Shown here one piece after another: positions 32,875 through 44,510 of a stretch of DNA of 64,000 nt. The stretch lies in contig CAVZTE010000007.1 of NCBI GenBank assembly GCA_963778165.1, positions 489,138 to 553,137 on the forward strand, written 5' to 3'. Every line of letters begins with the position of its first letter. Within the stretch, counting starts at the first letter, position 1. A model generated the notes under the pieces. That model saw only the letters and a list, made by a program, of their open reading frames with translations, was not told the DNA's origin and made no database searches. The translations under genes and the position numbers were made by a program. Origin of the DNA: Bog-756 sp963778165 (lineage in GTDB: Bacteria; Actinomycetota; Acidimicrobiia; Acidimicrobiales; RAAP-2).

Positions 32875-33852
32875 TCAGTCGGCAGGCAGGTCGTCGACCA
32901 GGGAGTGGGCCAGATGGGCGAACGCCCGGGCCAGATCGGCCGATCGACCGGTTACCGCAGCCTCGGCGGCCTGCTCGGCATAACGCCTGGCCACCACCAC
33001 GGATCCGGCGATGGCCCCGGACTCCGCCACGATGGAGCGGGCCTTGTCCCGTTCGGGCTGGCCCAGGGGTTGGCCCAGCAACGGCGCCAGTTCCGGACCG
33101 GAGACCGGGTCGGCCAGGGCCAGGAGCACCGGGAGGGTGTAGATGCCCTCAGCCAGGTCCTGACCGGCCGGCTTGCCCAACTCGGCCTCGGTGCCCACCA
33201 CGTCCAGGATGTCGTCGCGGACCTGGAACACCATCCCGAAGTACCGGCCGAACCGGGTGAAGGCATCCACCTCGGCCCGGTCCAGGCCCCCGGTCAGGGC
33301 CCCGATCCGGCACGAGGTGGCCATCAGCGACGCCGTCTTGCCGGCGATGGCCCGGGTGTAGCTCTCCTCACTCCGACCCACCTGGAAGGCCGAGTGCACC
33401 TCGGCGACCTGGCCCTGGCAGAGGTCACCCAGGGTGGCCGCCAACAGTCCGGCGATCTCGGTGCCCAGCCCGGCGGCGATCTCGGCCGAGCGGGCCAGGA
33501 GGAAGTCGCCGGCCACGATGGCCACCAGATTGCCGAACCGGGCGTTGACGCTCTCCACGTTGCGCCGGACCGTGGCTTCGTCCATCACGTCATCGTGGTA
33601 GAGCGAGGCCAGGTGGACCAGCTCCACCGCCACCGCCCCCAACAGGTCCTCCCGGGTGCCCTCGGACGAGCCCGAAGTGGCGGTGGCCAGGGCCAGGACC
33701 GGTCGGAGCCGCTTCCCGCCCGCCGCCAGCAGGTGGGTGGTGACCTCGTCCAGGAAGCTGTCGCCGGTCACGACCGACTCGACGAGCAGGGGCTCGAGGC
33801 GCTTCAGGTGTTCTTCGAGTGCGGGAAGTCCCAGGAGCTCTACGACGTTCAC
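32875..33852 (-). CDS. Polyprenyl diphosphate synthase
   Basis: 325 residues. First aspartate-rich motif LYHDDVMDEA, followed by RRNVESVNARFGNLVAIVAGDFLLARS; second motif VFQVRDDILDVVG with K/R and Q downstream. GGKRLRPVLALA is the isopentenyl-diphosphate-binding segment. This fits long-chain (menaquinone side chain, C35-C45) synthases; the residues upstream of the first motif are small, suggesting a long product. It is divergent from clpC with about 130 bp between them. Confidence 0.94.
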   Translation of the reverse strand: MNVVELLGLPALEEHLKRLEPLLVESVVTGDSFLDEVTTHLLAAGGKRLRPVLALATATSGSSEGTREDLLGAVAVELVHLASLYHDDVMDEATVRRNVESVNARFGNLVAIVAGDFLLARSAEIAAGLGTEIAGLLAATLGDLCQGQVAEVHSAFQVGRSEESYTRAIAGKTASLMATSCRIGALTGGLDRAEVDAFTRFGRYFGMVFQVRDDILDVVGTEAELGKPAGQDLAEGIYTLPVLLALADPVSGPELAPLLGQPLGQPERDKARSIVAESGAIAGSVVVARRYAEQAAEAAVTGRSADLARAFAHLAHSLVDDLPAD

Positions 33853-33983
33853 TTCCTACAGACGATAGGCCAGGATGCCGATGGCTGAGAAAAGAGCTTG
33901 GAATTTGGGACGGTGCGGGTGCGGGGTGTACCGGCGCCTGTAGACTTCGTATTCAGTTACCGACCGCGGATGGAGGCGGTGGA

Positions 33984-36539
<2,556 letters not shown>

Positions 36540-36701
36540 GGTCCCGGTCGGCGCCGTTCCGGCGTCACCCCTCTAGCTGAACCACCGCGGCCAAGGGCCG
36601 TTCGGTTCGTCCAGTCCGTGCCAGCGGAGCCGCGGGCACCTGGGCCGCAGGTCGGCGACGGTCACACCGGTTGTTACACCCGATACCTACCATCGGGTCC
36701 T

Positions 36702-38081
36702 ATGGCCAAGACCGCAAAGCGTCACCGTTGCATCGACTGTGGCAGCACGACGGCCCGGTGGGCCGGGCGCTGTCCCGCCTGCGGTGAGTGGAACACGCTG
36801 GTGGAAGAGGACCAACTCGGGTCGTTGGTCCAGGCGGTGGACGCCCTGGACCTCACCTTGATGCCGATGGCGTTGTCGTCGGTGGACGTCTCGGAGGCCG
36901 CCGCCGTGCCGACCGGCGTGGGCGAATTCGACCGGGTGCTCTCGGGCGGCCTGGTCCCGGGGTCGGTCACCCTCCTCGGTGGGGAACCGGGCATCGGCAA
37001 GTCCACCCTGCTACTCCAGGTGCTCCTGGCCCGGGCCGCCGCCGGGCACCGGGTGCTGCTGGTCTCGGCCGAGGAGTCGGCCCACCAGGTCCGCCTGCGG
37101 GCCGAGCGGCTGGGCCCGATTCCCCCGAGCCTGCTCATCCTGTCGGCCACCGACATCGGCACGGTGGTCAAAGCCGTGGTGGATTCGCTACCGGAGCTGG
37201 TGGTGGTGGACTCCATCCAATCGGTGTCCATGGGTCCGGCCACGCTCGGCGAGCGGCGGCCCACCGGGGTGCCCGGGAGCGTCACCCAGGTGCGGGAGTG
37301 CGCCGACCAGCTCATCGGGCTGGCCAAATCCCGCCAGGTGGCCATGGTTCTGGTCGGGCACGTGACCAAGGACGGTTCGCTGGCCGGCCCGCGGGCCCTC
37401 GAGCACATGGTGGACACGGTGCTGAGCTTCGAGGGTGACCGTCATCACGCCCTGCGGCTGCTCCTGGCGGTCAAGCACCGGTTCGGCCCCACCGGCGAGC
37501 TGGGTCTGTTCGAGATGGGGGACCAGGGCCTCAACCGGGTGGATGACCCCGGTCGCCTCCTGCTGGGGGACCGGTTGACCGGCGTCCCCGGCGGGGTGGT
37601 GTTGCCGGCCCTCCAGGGCCGCCGGACCCTGGTGGTCGAGTTGCAGGCCCTGGTCACGCCCATGGGACTGGCCCAGCCCAAACGGGCTGTGGTGGGCCTC
37701 GACGGCAGCCGGCTGGCCATGACCCTGGCCGTCCTGGCCAGCCACGTCGGCCTGGACGTGCTCAAACTGGACGTGTTCGCCTCGGTGGCCGGGGGCGTCC
37801 GGGTCACCGAACCGGCCGCCGACCTGGCCGTGGCGCTGGCCGTGGCCTCGGCCGCTACTGGAGTGCCCCTGCCGGCCAACCTGGCCGCAGTGGGCGAGGT
37901 GGGCCTGGCCGGCGAGGTCCGCCAGGTCACCAACCTTCCCCGGCGGCTCGAGGAGTCGGCCCGGCTGGGATTCGACCAGGTGTTCGTGGGGGCGTCGTCC
38001 CCCGATGGCCCCCCGGGCCTCAAGGTGATCCGGGTGGAGACCGTGGCCGAAGCGGTGTGGAAGTGCGGAATCCCTGGTTGA
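36702..38081 (+). CDS. radA: DNA repair ATPase RadA
   Basis: 459 residues from the ATG at 36702. N-terminal zinc finger (CIDCG and CPACG), Walker A LLGGEPGIGKSTLLLQ, Walker B ELVVVDSIQSV, the RadA motif as KHRFGPTGELGLFEM (usually KNRFG), and a C-terminal Lon-protease-like domain. It drives branch migration and recombination intermediate processing. Gene order clpC-radA-disA is conserved in actinomycetes and bacilli. About 160 bp between clpC and this gene contain no other gene. Confidence 0.95.
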   Translation: MAKTAKRHRCIDCGSTTARWAGRCPACGEWNTLVEEDQLGSLVQAVDALDLTLMPMALSSVDVSEAAAVPTGVGEFDRVLSGGLVPGSVTLLGGEPGIGKSTLLLQVLLARAAAGHRVLLVSAEESAHQVRLRAERLGPIPPSLLILSATDIGTVVKAVVDSLPELVVVDSIQSVSMGPATLGERRPTGVPGSVTQVRECADQLIGLAKSRQVAMVLVGHVTKDGSLAGPRALEHMVDTVLSFEGDRHHALRLLLAVKHRFGPTGELGLFEMGDQGLNRVDDPGRLLLGDRLTGVPGGVVLPALQGRRTLVVELQALVTPMGLAQPKRAVVGLDGSRLAMTLAVLASHVGLDVLKLDVFASVAGGVRVTEPAADLAVALAVASAATGVPLPANLAAVGEVGLAGEVRQVTNLPRRLEESARLGFDQVFVGASSPDGPPGLKVIRVETVAEAVWKCGIPG

Positions 38082-38182
38082 GCCGGTCCGGCTCCCGGTC
38101 GAAGACCCTTCGTCCACTGGTCCGTAGTGGGCATCCCACCCCGTGACCCGGGGACCATCTGGCCCGCGGCCAGGTACCATGC

Positions 38183-39280
38183 GTGTCTGTGACCGCCCGA
38201 CAGAGCTCGCCGCTCAGTGACGCTCTGGCCATGGCGGCCCCGGGCCGGCCCCTTCGGGACGGCCTCGATCGGATCCTGCGGGCCAAGCGCGGCGCCCTGG
38301 TCGTGGTGGGGGACGGGCCGGACGTGCTCTCCATCTGCTCGGGCGGGTTCCTCCTCGACGCCGAGTTCAGCCCCCAGCGGCTGTCCGAGCTGGCCAAGAT
38401 GGACGGGGCCATCATTCTGGCTGCCGACGCCTCCCGGATCGCCCGGGCCAACGTCCACCTGATGCCGGACGCCGCCATCCACACCTCGGAGACCGGCACC
38501 CGCCACCGGACCGCCGAACGGGTGGCCCGGTCGATCAACGTCCCGGTCCTGTCGGTGTCGGCGGCCATGTCGGTCATCGCCGTCTACCGCAACGAGGCCA
38601 AGCACACCATCCAGCCCACCGGGTGGCTCCACGACCGCACCGACCAGGCCCTGGCCACCATGCAGCGGTTCCGCAACCGTTTCGACGTGGCCCTCAACGG
38701 GCTGTCGGTCCTCGAGGTCGAGGACACCGTGTCAGTGGGGGACGTGGTGGGGGTGGTCCAGGCCGCCGAGATGCTGCTCCGCATCGCCGAGGAGGTTGAC
38801 GGCTATTTGGTCGAGCTGGGTGACGACGGCCGGCTGGTGGGTCTGCAGTCGGCCGAACTGGTGGACGGGGTGGCCCCCGTGCTCCACCTGGTGGTCCGGG
38901 ACTACTGCGGCCACCCGTCGGCGGGCAGTGACGACCGGGACAGTGTGGTGGACCGGGTGGTCGACCAACTGGCCAACCTGACCTCCGACCAGCTGCGGGA
39001 CGCCGGGCGGGTGGCCGGGATCCTGGGGCTGCCGGAGTCCTTCAACGACACCGAGTCGGGGATCGAGCCCCGGGGCTACCGGTTGCTCTACCGGCTCCCG
39101 CGGTTCTCCGACGTGATCATCGAACGGATCGTCGACCGCTTCGTCAACCTCCAGCAGATCATGCGGGCGTCGTTGGGCGAGTTGGAGCAGGTCGAAGGGG
39201 TGGGCCAGGCCCGGGCCCACTCGGTCAAGGACGGGCTGGCCCGCCTGGCCGAGGCCAGCATCTTCGAGCGCTACCAGTAA
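38183..39280 (+). CDS. disA: DNA integrity scanning diadenylate cyclase DisA
   Basis: 365 residues from a GTG. The DAC domain has MDGAIILAADASRIARANVH, and GTRHRTAERVARS (DGA and RHRTAER ATP-binding motifs); a helical linker follows and the C-terminal helix-hairpin-helix DNA-binding part has LEQVEGVGQARAHSVKDGLA. It makes c-di-AMP from two ATP and responds to DNA structure. It lies 101 bp after radA, as in other genomes, where RadA inhibits DisA. No c-di-AMP riboswitch was recognised in the window. Confidence 0.96.
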   Translation: MSVTARQSSPLSDALAMAAPGRPLRDGLDRILRAKRGALVVVGDGPDVLSICSGGFLLDAEFSPQRLSELAKMDGAIILAADASRIARANVHLMPDAAIHTSETGTRHRTAERVARSINVPVLSVSAAMSVIAVYRNEAKHTIQPTGWLHDRTDQALATMQRFRNRFDVALNGLSVLEVEDTVSVGDVVGVVQAAEMLLRIAEEVDGYLVELGDDGRLVGLQSAELVDGVAPVLHLVVRDYCGHPSAGSDDRDSVVDRVVDQLANLTSDQLRDAGRVAGILGLPESFNDTESGIEPRGYRLLYRLPRFSDVIIERIVDRFVNLQQIMRASLGELEQVEGVGQARAHSVKDGLARLAEASIFERYQ

Positions 39281-39397
39281 CGGAGGCCCGGGCCGCCGGT
39301 CGGAGGCCGACCCGACACCGTGTATCATTGCTAGTTCCGCCTTACGTGCTCCCGATGACGCTCACCAGCCCGGGAAGTGCACGCAACGCCAGGAGGC

Positions 39398-39877
39398 ATG
39401 GTGTTCGATATCGGTGACAAGGTCGTCTATCCCCACCACGGCGCGGCCGTGGTCGAACGACGCGAGACCAAAGAAGCCTTTGGCAAAAAGCAGGAGTACC
39501 TGGTACTTCGCCTGGCCTACGGAGACCTGACCTTGATGGTCCCGGCCGACAACACCGACGGGGTCGGGTTGCGGGAAGTCATCAACGACGAAGAGGTGGA
39601 AGAGGTGTTCGCGGTCCTTCGCAAGAAGGAGGCCCGGATGCCCACCAACTGGTCCCGTCGGTACAAGAACCACTCGGAGAAGCTCCGGTCCGGGGACATC
39701 TACCAGGTGGCCGAAGTGGTGAGGAACCTCTCGATCCGTGACAAGGACAAGGGGCTGTCGGCCGGCGAGAAGCGCATGCTCAGCCGGGCCCGCCAGATCC
39801 TGGTGTCCGAGCTGACCTTTGCCCTGGGGGTCGACGAGGAGACCGCCGAGCTCCGGCTCAACGAGGCGCTTCCCTGA
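39398..39877 (+). CDS. carD: CarD-family RNA polymerase-binding regulator
   Basis: 159 residues from the ATG at 39398 (or the GTG three bases later), giving MVFDIGDKVVYPHHGAAVVE; AGGAGG lies just before. The N-terminal RNA-polymerase-interacting Tudor-like domain is followed by a helical DNA-binding domain (KEARMPTNWSRRYKNHSEKL, DIYQVAEVVRNLSIRDKDKG, LSAGEKRMLSRARQILVSEL). It stabilises open promoter complexes, notably at rRNA promoters. In actinomycetes it precedes ispD, as here. Confidence 0.96.
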   Translation: MVFDIGDKVVYPHHGAAVVERRETKEAFGKKQEYLVLRLAYGDLTLMVPADNTDGVGLREVINDEEVEEVFAVLRKKEARMPTNWSRRYKNHSEKLRSGDIYQVAEVVRNLSIRDKDKGLSAGEKRMLSRARQILVSELTFALGVDEETAELRLNEALP

Positions 39878-39891
39878 GCCGACCGGGGCCG

Positions 39892-40551
39892 GTGTGGGCC
39901 ATCGTGGTGGCGGGCGGGTCCGGTCGCCGGTTCGGTGGCCCCAAGCAATTCCTCCCCCTGGCCGGCCGGCCGGTGGCGGCGTGGTCGGTGGCGGCGGCCC
40001 GAACGGTGGCTGACGGCGTGGTGCTGGTGGTCCCGTCAGGATCCGTTGAAGCCGGATCCGACGGGCTCGACCCCCGGACCATGGGAGCGGACCTGGTGGT
40101 GACCGGTGGGGATACCCGGTCGGAGTCGGTGCGGGCCGGCCTGGCCGCCGTGCCGGACGAAGCCTCGATCATCGTGGTCCACGACGCCGCCCGACCCCTG
40201 GCCTCCGGCGAGCTGTTCTCCTCGGTGGTCGAAGCCCTTCGCTCCCCCGGGGTCGACGGGGCCATTCCCGTGCTCCCGGTGGCCGACACCCTCAAGCGGG
40301 TGGCGGACGGGACGGTCGAGCACGGCGTCGACCGCGAGGGGCTGGTGGCGGTGCAGACCCCGCAGGCCTTTGTGGCCGCCACGCTGCGCACCGCCCACCG
40401 CGGGGGCGCCGAGGCCACCGACGACGCCGCGATGGTGGAGGCGTTGGGCGCTACGGTGCGGACGGTGGAAGGACAGCCCCACAACCTGAAGCTGACCCGG
40501 CCCGAAGATCTGGTCCTGGCCGAGGCGCTCCTGGGTGTGTCCGACCGGTGA
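39892..40551 (+). CDS. ispD: 2-C-methyl-D-erythritol 4-phosphate cytidylyltransferase
   Basis: 219 residues from a GTG. WAIVVAGGSGRRFGGPKQFL is the CTP-binding loop; VVTGGDTRSESVRAGL, VVHDAARPLASGELF, PVADTLKRVADGTV and VQTPQAFVA follow, with DDAAMVEALG and NLKLTRPEDLVLAEALL at the end. Third step of the MEP isoprenoid pathway. It overlaps ispF by 4 bp. Confidence 0.95.
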   Translation: MWAIVVAGGSGRRFGGPKQFLPLAGRPVAAWSVAAARTVADGVVLVVPSGSVEAGSDGLDPRTMGADLVVTGGDTRSESVRAGLAAVPDEASIIVVHDAARPLASGELFSSVVEALRSPGVDGAIPVLPVADTLKRVADGTVEHGVDREGLVAVQTPQAFVAATLRTAHRGGAEATDDAAMVEALGATVRTVEGQPHNLKLTRPEDLVLAEALLGVSDR

Positions 40552-41066
40552 CCGGGGCCGCGGTGCCGATCCGCGTCGGTCAGGGCCTCGATGTCCACCG
40601 ATTCTGCGACGACCCGGATCGTCCGTTGATCCTGGGCGGGGTGGTCATCACCGGTGAGGGGGCCCGGCCTCTGGAGGGCCACAGCGATGCCGATGCCGTG
40701 GCCCACGCCATTGCCGATGCCGTGCTCGGAGCGGCGGGCCTCGGTGACCTGGGCCGCCACGCCCCCGACACCGACCCGACCTGGTCCGGGGCCGACAGCA
40801 TGGCGCTGCTGTCCCGGGTGGTGGACCTGGCCCGATCAGCCGGCTGGACCCTGGTCAACGCCGACTGCACCGTGGTGGCCGAGCGACCCCGGCTGGCCCG
40901 CTTCGTGAACTCCATGTCGGAGCGGCTGGCCGCCGTGCTCGGAGGGCCGGTCAACGTCAAGGCCACCACGTCCGAGGGGCTGGGGGCACTGGGCCGGGGC
41001 GAGGGGATCGCCTGCACCGCCGTGGTGCTGATGAGCGCCCACGATGCCGAAGTCGGTCCGTCCTGA
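40548..41066 (+). CDS. ispF: 2-C-methyl-D-erythritol 2,4-cyclodiphosphate synthase
   Basis: 172 residues. RVGQGLDVHRF (DxH zinc ligands), GHSDADAVAHAIADAVLGAA with the third His, GDLGRHAPDTDP, and NVKATTSEGLGALGRGEGIA are the IspF motifs. Fifth MEP-pathway step. Its stop overlaps the rlmB start (TGATG). The usual actinobacterial neighbour cysS is not between them. Confidence 0.95.
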   Translation: MTGAAVPIRVGQGLDVHRFCDDPDRPLILGGVVITGEGARPLEGHSDADAVAHAIADAVLGAAGLGDLGRHAPDTDPTWSGADSMALLSRVVDLARSAGWTLVNADCTVVAERPRLARFVNSMSERLAAVLGGPVNVKATTSEGLGALGRGEGIACTAVVLMSAHDAEVGPS

Positions 41067-42070
41067 TGGCACCGGGACCGAAAGGCGGGGGCCGCGGCCG
41101 GAACGGGTCGGCCGGAGGCCGGGGCGGCGCCGGTCGGGGCCAACGTCAGAGCACGGGGGGCCGGGCTTCGGGGCAGAGCCGGGGCGGGTCCGGGGCCGCA
41201 AAGAGGACCACCGGAGCCGGCCGCAACTCCCGCTCCTCGGCGGGCCGGGGTGCACCCGGCCGTCGCCCGGGCCCCGGTGGCGACGGGCACCGGAGCTCGG
41301 GGGCTGCCGGCCTGGGAGGGGATCAGGTGGAGGGCCGTCAGGCCGTACGGGAGCTGCTCAGCGCCAACCGGCGCCCGGTCCGGTCGGTGTTCATGGCCGA
41401 GGGCATGGATGCGGCCCAGGTGCTCGACGAGATCGAGGACCTGGCCGCGGCCCGGCGGGTCCGGGTGGACCACGTCAGCCGGCGGCGCATCGACTCGCTG
41501 GCCCGGACCGATGCCGCCCAGGGGGTGGTGGCCCTGGCCCGCCCGGTCGAGGAGACACCGCTGGAGTCGCTGTGCGAGCCCAACCCCCGGGGGCGGGTGC
41601 CGTTCCTGCTGGCGCTGGACGGGATCACCGACCCGCACAACCTGGGTGCGCTGCTCCGCAGTGCCGAGTGCGCCGGGGTGACCGGCGTGGTGCTCCCCCG
41701 GCACCGGTCGGCCCACCTGTCACCCACCGTGGCCAAGGTGGCGGCGGGGGCCATCGAGTACCTGCCCATGGCCCTGGTCTCGGGCATCCCCTCCGCTCTG
41801 GCCCGCCTGTCGGACCTCGGGGTGTGGACGGTGGGGCTGGTGGGCGAGGCCAAGGGGTCCCTCTACAACCTGTCCCTCGGGGACCAGCCGGTGGCCCTGG
41901 TCCTCGGTTCGGAAGGCAGCGGCCTGGCCACCCTGACCAAGAAGCGCTGCCACGAGCTGGCCAGCATCCCCCAGCACGGCTCACTCTCGTCCCTCAACGT
42001 GTCGACAGCCGGGGCCATTGCCTGCTTCGACGTGGCCCGCCAGCGGGCCCGACCCTCCTCCGGCGGGTGA
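41066..42070 (+). CDS. rlmB: SpoU-type 23S rRNA 2'-O-ribose methyltransferase
   Basis: 334 residues. A basic Gly/Arg/Ser-rich leader of about 85 residues, probably disordered and RNA-binding, precedes a substrate-binding domain (EGRQAVRELLSANRRPVRSV) and the SPOUT trefoil-knot domain: LDGITDPHNLGALLRSAECA, VVLPRHRSAHLSPTVAKVAA, VALVLGSEGSGLATLTKKRC, SLSSLNVSTAGAIACFD. Motif set fits TrmH/RlmB enzymes that methylate G2251 of 23S rRNA. The ATG overlaps the ispF stop. Confidence 0.93.
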   Translation: MAPGPKGGGRGRNGSAGGRGGAGRGQRQSTGGRASGQSRGGSGAAKRTTGAGRNSRSSAGRGAPGRRPGPGGDGHRSSGAAGLGGDQVEGRQAVRELLSANRRPVRSVFMAEGMDAAQVLDEIEDLAAARRVRVDHVSRRRIDSLARTDAAQGVVALARPVEETPLESLCEPNPRGRVPFLLALDGITDPHNLGALLRSAECAGVTGVVLPRHRSAHLSPTVAKVAAGAIEYLPMALVSGIPSALARLSDLGVWTVGLVGEAKGSLYNLSLGDQPVALVLGSEGSGLATLTKKRCHELASIPQHGSLSSLNVSTAGAIACFDVARQRARPSSGG

Positions 42071-42122
42071 GCGACCACACCATCCCCACCGCCTCGGGGT
42101 GGGGACCGACCAAGGAGCAGGC

Positions 42123-43493
42123 TTGAGCGAACGAGCGGACGTCATCGTCCTGGGCATGGGGCCCGGTGGGGAAGAGGTGGCCGAGCGCCTGGCTGAGGCC
42201 GGCCTGGACGTGGTCGGGGTGGACGCCGAGCTGGTGGGCGGGGAGTGCCCGTACTGGGGCTGCGTCCCCTCCAAGATGATGATCCGGGCCGCCGACCTGC
42301 TGGCCGAGGCCCGCCGGGTGGACGGGATGGCCGGCACCTCGACGGTGCGACCGGAGTGGGCCCCGGTGGCCCGCCGCATCCGGGACGAGGCCACCGACAA
42401 CTGGGACGACACCGTGGCCGTGGAGCGGTTCGAGGACAAGGGCGGCCGACTGGTGCGGGGCTGGGGACGGCTGGACGGGCCCCGGCGGGTGACGGTGGGG
42501 GACCGGCTCATCGAGGCCGGCCGGGCCGTGGTGATCAACATCGGCTCCAGGGCGTCGATTCCCCCGGTGGCCGGTTTGGCCGACACGCCGTTCTGGACCA
42601 ACCGGGACGCCGTGGAGACCGAGGAGGTGCCGGCCTCGCTGGCCGTACTCGGTGGGGGCGCCGTGGGAGTCGAGCTGGCCCAGGTGTTCCGGCGGTTCGG
42701 CGCCGAGGTCACCGTTCTGGAGGCCGGCCCGTATCTGATGGGCCCGGAGGGAGCCGAGGTGGGTCACCTGCTGGCCGAGGTCTTCGGCGACGAGGGCATC
42801 GACGTCCGGACCGGGGTCACCGTGGAGTCGGTCCGTCACGACGGGGAGCGGTTCACCATCTCGGTCGAGGGCGGGCCACCGGTGCAGGCCGAACGCCTGC
42901 TGGTGGCCACCGGGCGGCACCCCGACCTGGCCCGACTCAATGTGGCTTCGATCGGGATCGACGACTCGGCACGGGAGCTGCCGGTCGACGACCACTTACG
43001 GGTAGCCGGGGTCGAGGGGGTATGGGCGGTGGGGGACGTGACCGGGAAGGGTCCGTTCACCCACGTGTCGATGTACCAGGCGGAGATCGTGATCGACGAC
43101 ATCCTCGGCAACCCGGTGGTGCCGGCCGACTACCGGGCCGTGCCCCGGGTCACCTTCACCGACCCGGAGATCGGCTCGGTCGGGCTCACGGAACGAGAGG
43201 CCCGTGATCAGGGGTTGAAGGTCCGGGTGGGCACGGCCGAGGTTCCCACCTCGACCAGGGGGTGGATCCACAAGGCCGGCAACCGGGGCTTCATCAAGGT
43301 GGTGGAGGACGCCGACCGGGGCGTCCTGGTCGGGGCCGTCTCAGTGGGGCCGTGGGGAGGTGAGGTGCTGGGCCTGTTGACCTTGGCCGTCCATGCCGAA
43401 GTGGCCACGTCCCACCTGGCCCACATGATCTACGCCTATCCGACCTTCCACCGGGCCGTGGAGTCCGCCGTCAAAGACCTCGGGAGCGGGTGA
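42123..43493 (+). CDS. NAD(P)/FAD disulfide-reductase-like oxidoreductase
   Basis: 456 residues from a TTG with AAGGAG 6 bp upstream. FAD loop VIVLGMGPGGEEVAERLAEA, redox motif GGECPYWGCVPSK (Cys-x4-Cys, in place of the usual CLNVGC), NAD loop LAVLGGGAVGVELAQVFRR, and VWAVGDVTGKGPFTH. The C-terminus has YPTFHRAVESAV, where the HPTxxE catalytic His-Glu pair is changed (Tyr for the first His). It is therefore a pyridine nucleotide-disulfide oxidoreductase relative but not a standard lipoamide dehydrogenase. Its physiological substrate is unknown. Confidence 0.86.
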   Translation: MSERADVIVLGMGPGGEEVAERLAEAGLDVVGVDAELVGGECPYWGCVPSKMMIRAADLLAEARRVDGMAGTSTVRPEWAPVARRIRDEATDNWDDTVAVERFEDKGGRLVRGWGRLDGPRRVTVGDRLIEAGRAVVINIGSRASIPPVAGLADTPFWTNRDAVETEEVPASLAVLGGGAVGVELAQVFRRFGAEVTVLEAGPYLMGPEGAEVGHLLAEVFGDEGIDVRTGVTVESVRHDGERFTISVEGGPPVQAERLLVATGRHPDLARLNVASIGIDDSARELPVDDHLRVAGVEGVWAVGDVTGKGPFTHVSMYQAEIVIDDILGNPVVPADYRAVPRVTFTDPEIGSVGLTEREARDQGLKVRVGTAEVPTSTRGWIHKAGNRGFIKVVEDADRGVLVGAVSVGPWGGEVLGLLTLAVHAEVATSHLAHMIYAYPTFHRAVESAVKDLGSG

Positions 43494-43523
43494 GCTCCGA
43501 TCCGGTCCTACCAAACGGGGGGG

Positions 43524-44507
43524 TCAGGAGGAGGGGCGGGCCAGGGTCATGAGGAACTCGTCGCCGTCCGAGGCCCAGGCCGACTCGACCACGAACCCAC
43601 ACTCACTCAACTCGGCCCGGAGGGCGTCCGGGGAGAACTTGGTGCTGATCTCGGTCAGCATCTCTTCACCTGATTCGAACCCGATGTCGAGTCCGAGGTC
43701 CCCGACATGGACGGTCTGGTCGGTCAGTGACCGCAGCCACATCTCGATGCGGTGGTCGTCCTCGTTCCACCGGGCCACGTGCTCGAACCGGCCCGGATCG
43801 AAGTCGGCCCCCAACTCGCGGTTGAGCACCACCAGCACGTTGCGGTTGAACTCGGCGGTGACCCCGGCGCCGTCGTCGTAGGCGTTGACCAGTCGTGTCC
43901 GGTCCTTGACCAGGTCGGTGCCGAGCAGCAACCGGTCCTGCACCGTCATGACCTTGGCCAGCTGGATGAAGAACTCCCGACGTTGGGCGGGGTCGAGGTT
44001 CCCGATGGTGCCGCCGAGGAAGGCGAACAACCGCCGGCCGTCCGTCGGGAGCTGGTCCAGGTGTCGGTGGAAATCGGCCACCACGGCGTGGACCTCCACA
44101 CCGGGGTACTCCTCGGAGAGGGCCCCGGCCGCCTCCCACAGCGTGGTGTCGCTGACGTCGAGGGGTACGAAGCGGACCAGGCGGCCGGATGACTGCATGG
44201 CGTCGAGCAGGATGCGGGACTTCTCGCAGGTGCCGGCCCCCAGCTCCACCAGGGTGTCGGCCTCGGAGCGCTCGGCGATGTCCTTGGCGTGGGCGTCGAG
44301 GATGGACCGCTCCGCCCGGGTGGGGTAGTACTCGGGGAGGCGGGTGATCTCGTCGAACAGCTTGCTCCCCCGGTCGTCGTAGAAGTAGACGGGCGGGATG
44401 CTCTTGGGTCGGGCGGTGAGACCGGTGCGAACGTCGAGCTCCATGGCGTGGCGCAGGTCACTTCCGGACAGGTGGATGTCCATGGTCGGGGGGATGACGG
44501 TGCTCAT
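43524..44507 (-). CDS. egtD: L-histidine N-alpha-methyltransferase
   Basis: 327 residues. RPKSIPPVYFYDDRGSKLFD and EITRLPEYYPTRAERSIL, then the SAM-binding LVELGAGTCEKSRILLDAM, FLGGTIGNLDP and DRLLLGTDLVKD are the EgtD (DUF2260) signatures. It trimethylates histidine to hercynine, the first ergothioneine step. It follows egtB by 3 bp on the minus strand. Length matches the family. Confidence 0.95.
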   Translation of the reverse strand: MSTVIPPTMDIHLSGSDLRHAMELDVRTGLTARPKSIPPVYFYDDRGSKLFDEITRLPEYYPTRAERSILDAHAKDIAERSEADTLVELGAGTCEKSRILLDAMQSSGRLVRFVPLDVSDTTLWEAAGALSEEYPGVEVHAVVADFHRHLDQLPTDGRRLFAFLGGTIGNLDPAQRREFFIQLAKVMTVQDRLLLGTDLVKDRTRLVNAYDDGAGVTAEFNRNVLVVLNRELGADFDPGRFEHVARWNEDDHRIEMWLRSLTDQTVHVGDLGLDIGFESGEEMLTEISTKFSPDALRAELSECGFVVESAWASDGDEFLMTLARPSS

Positions 44508-44510
44508 GGG

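Noticed and set aside
36540..36701. Possible RNA gene between clpC and radA
   Set aside because: Only short GC inverted repeats are present; no tRNA or known structured RNA pattern could be traced.
38082..38182. c-di-AMP (ydaO-type) riboswitch near disA
   Set aside because: The 101-bp gap is too short and has none of the conserved paired elements; no other candidate leader was found.
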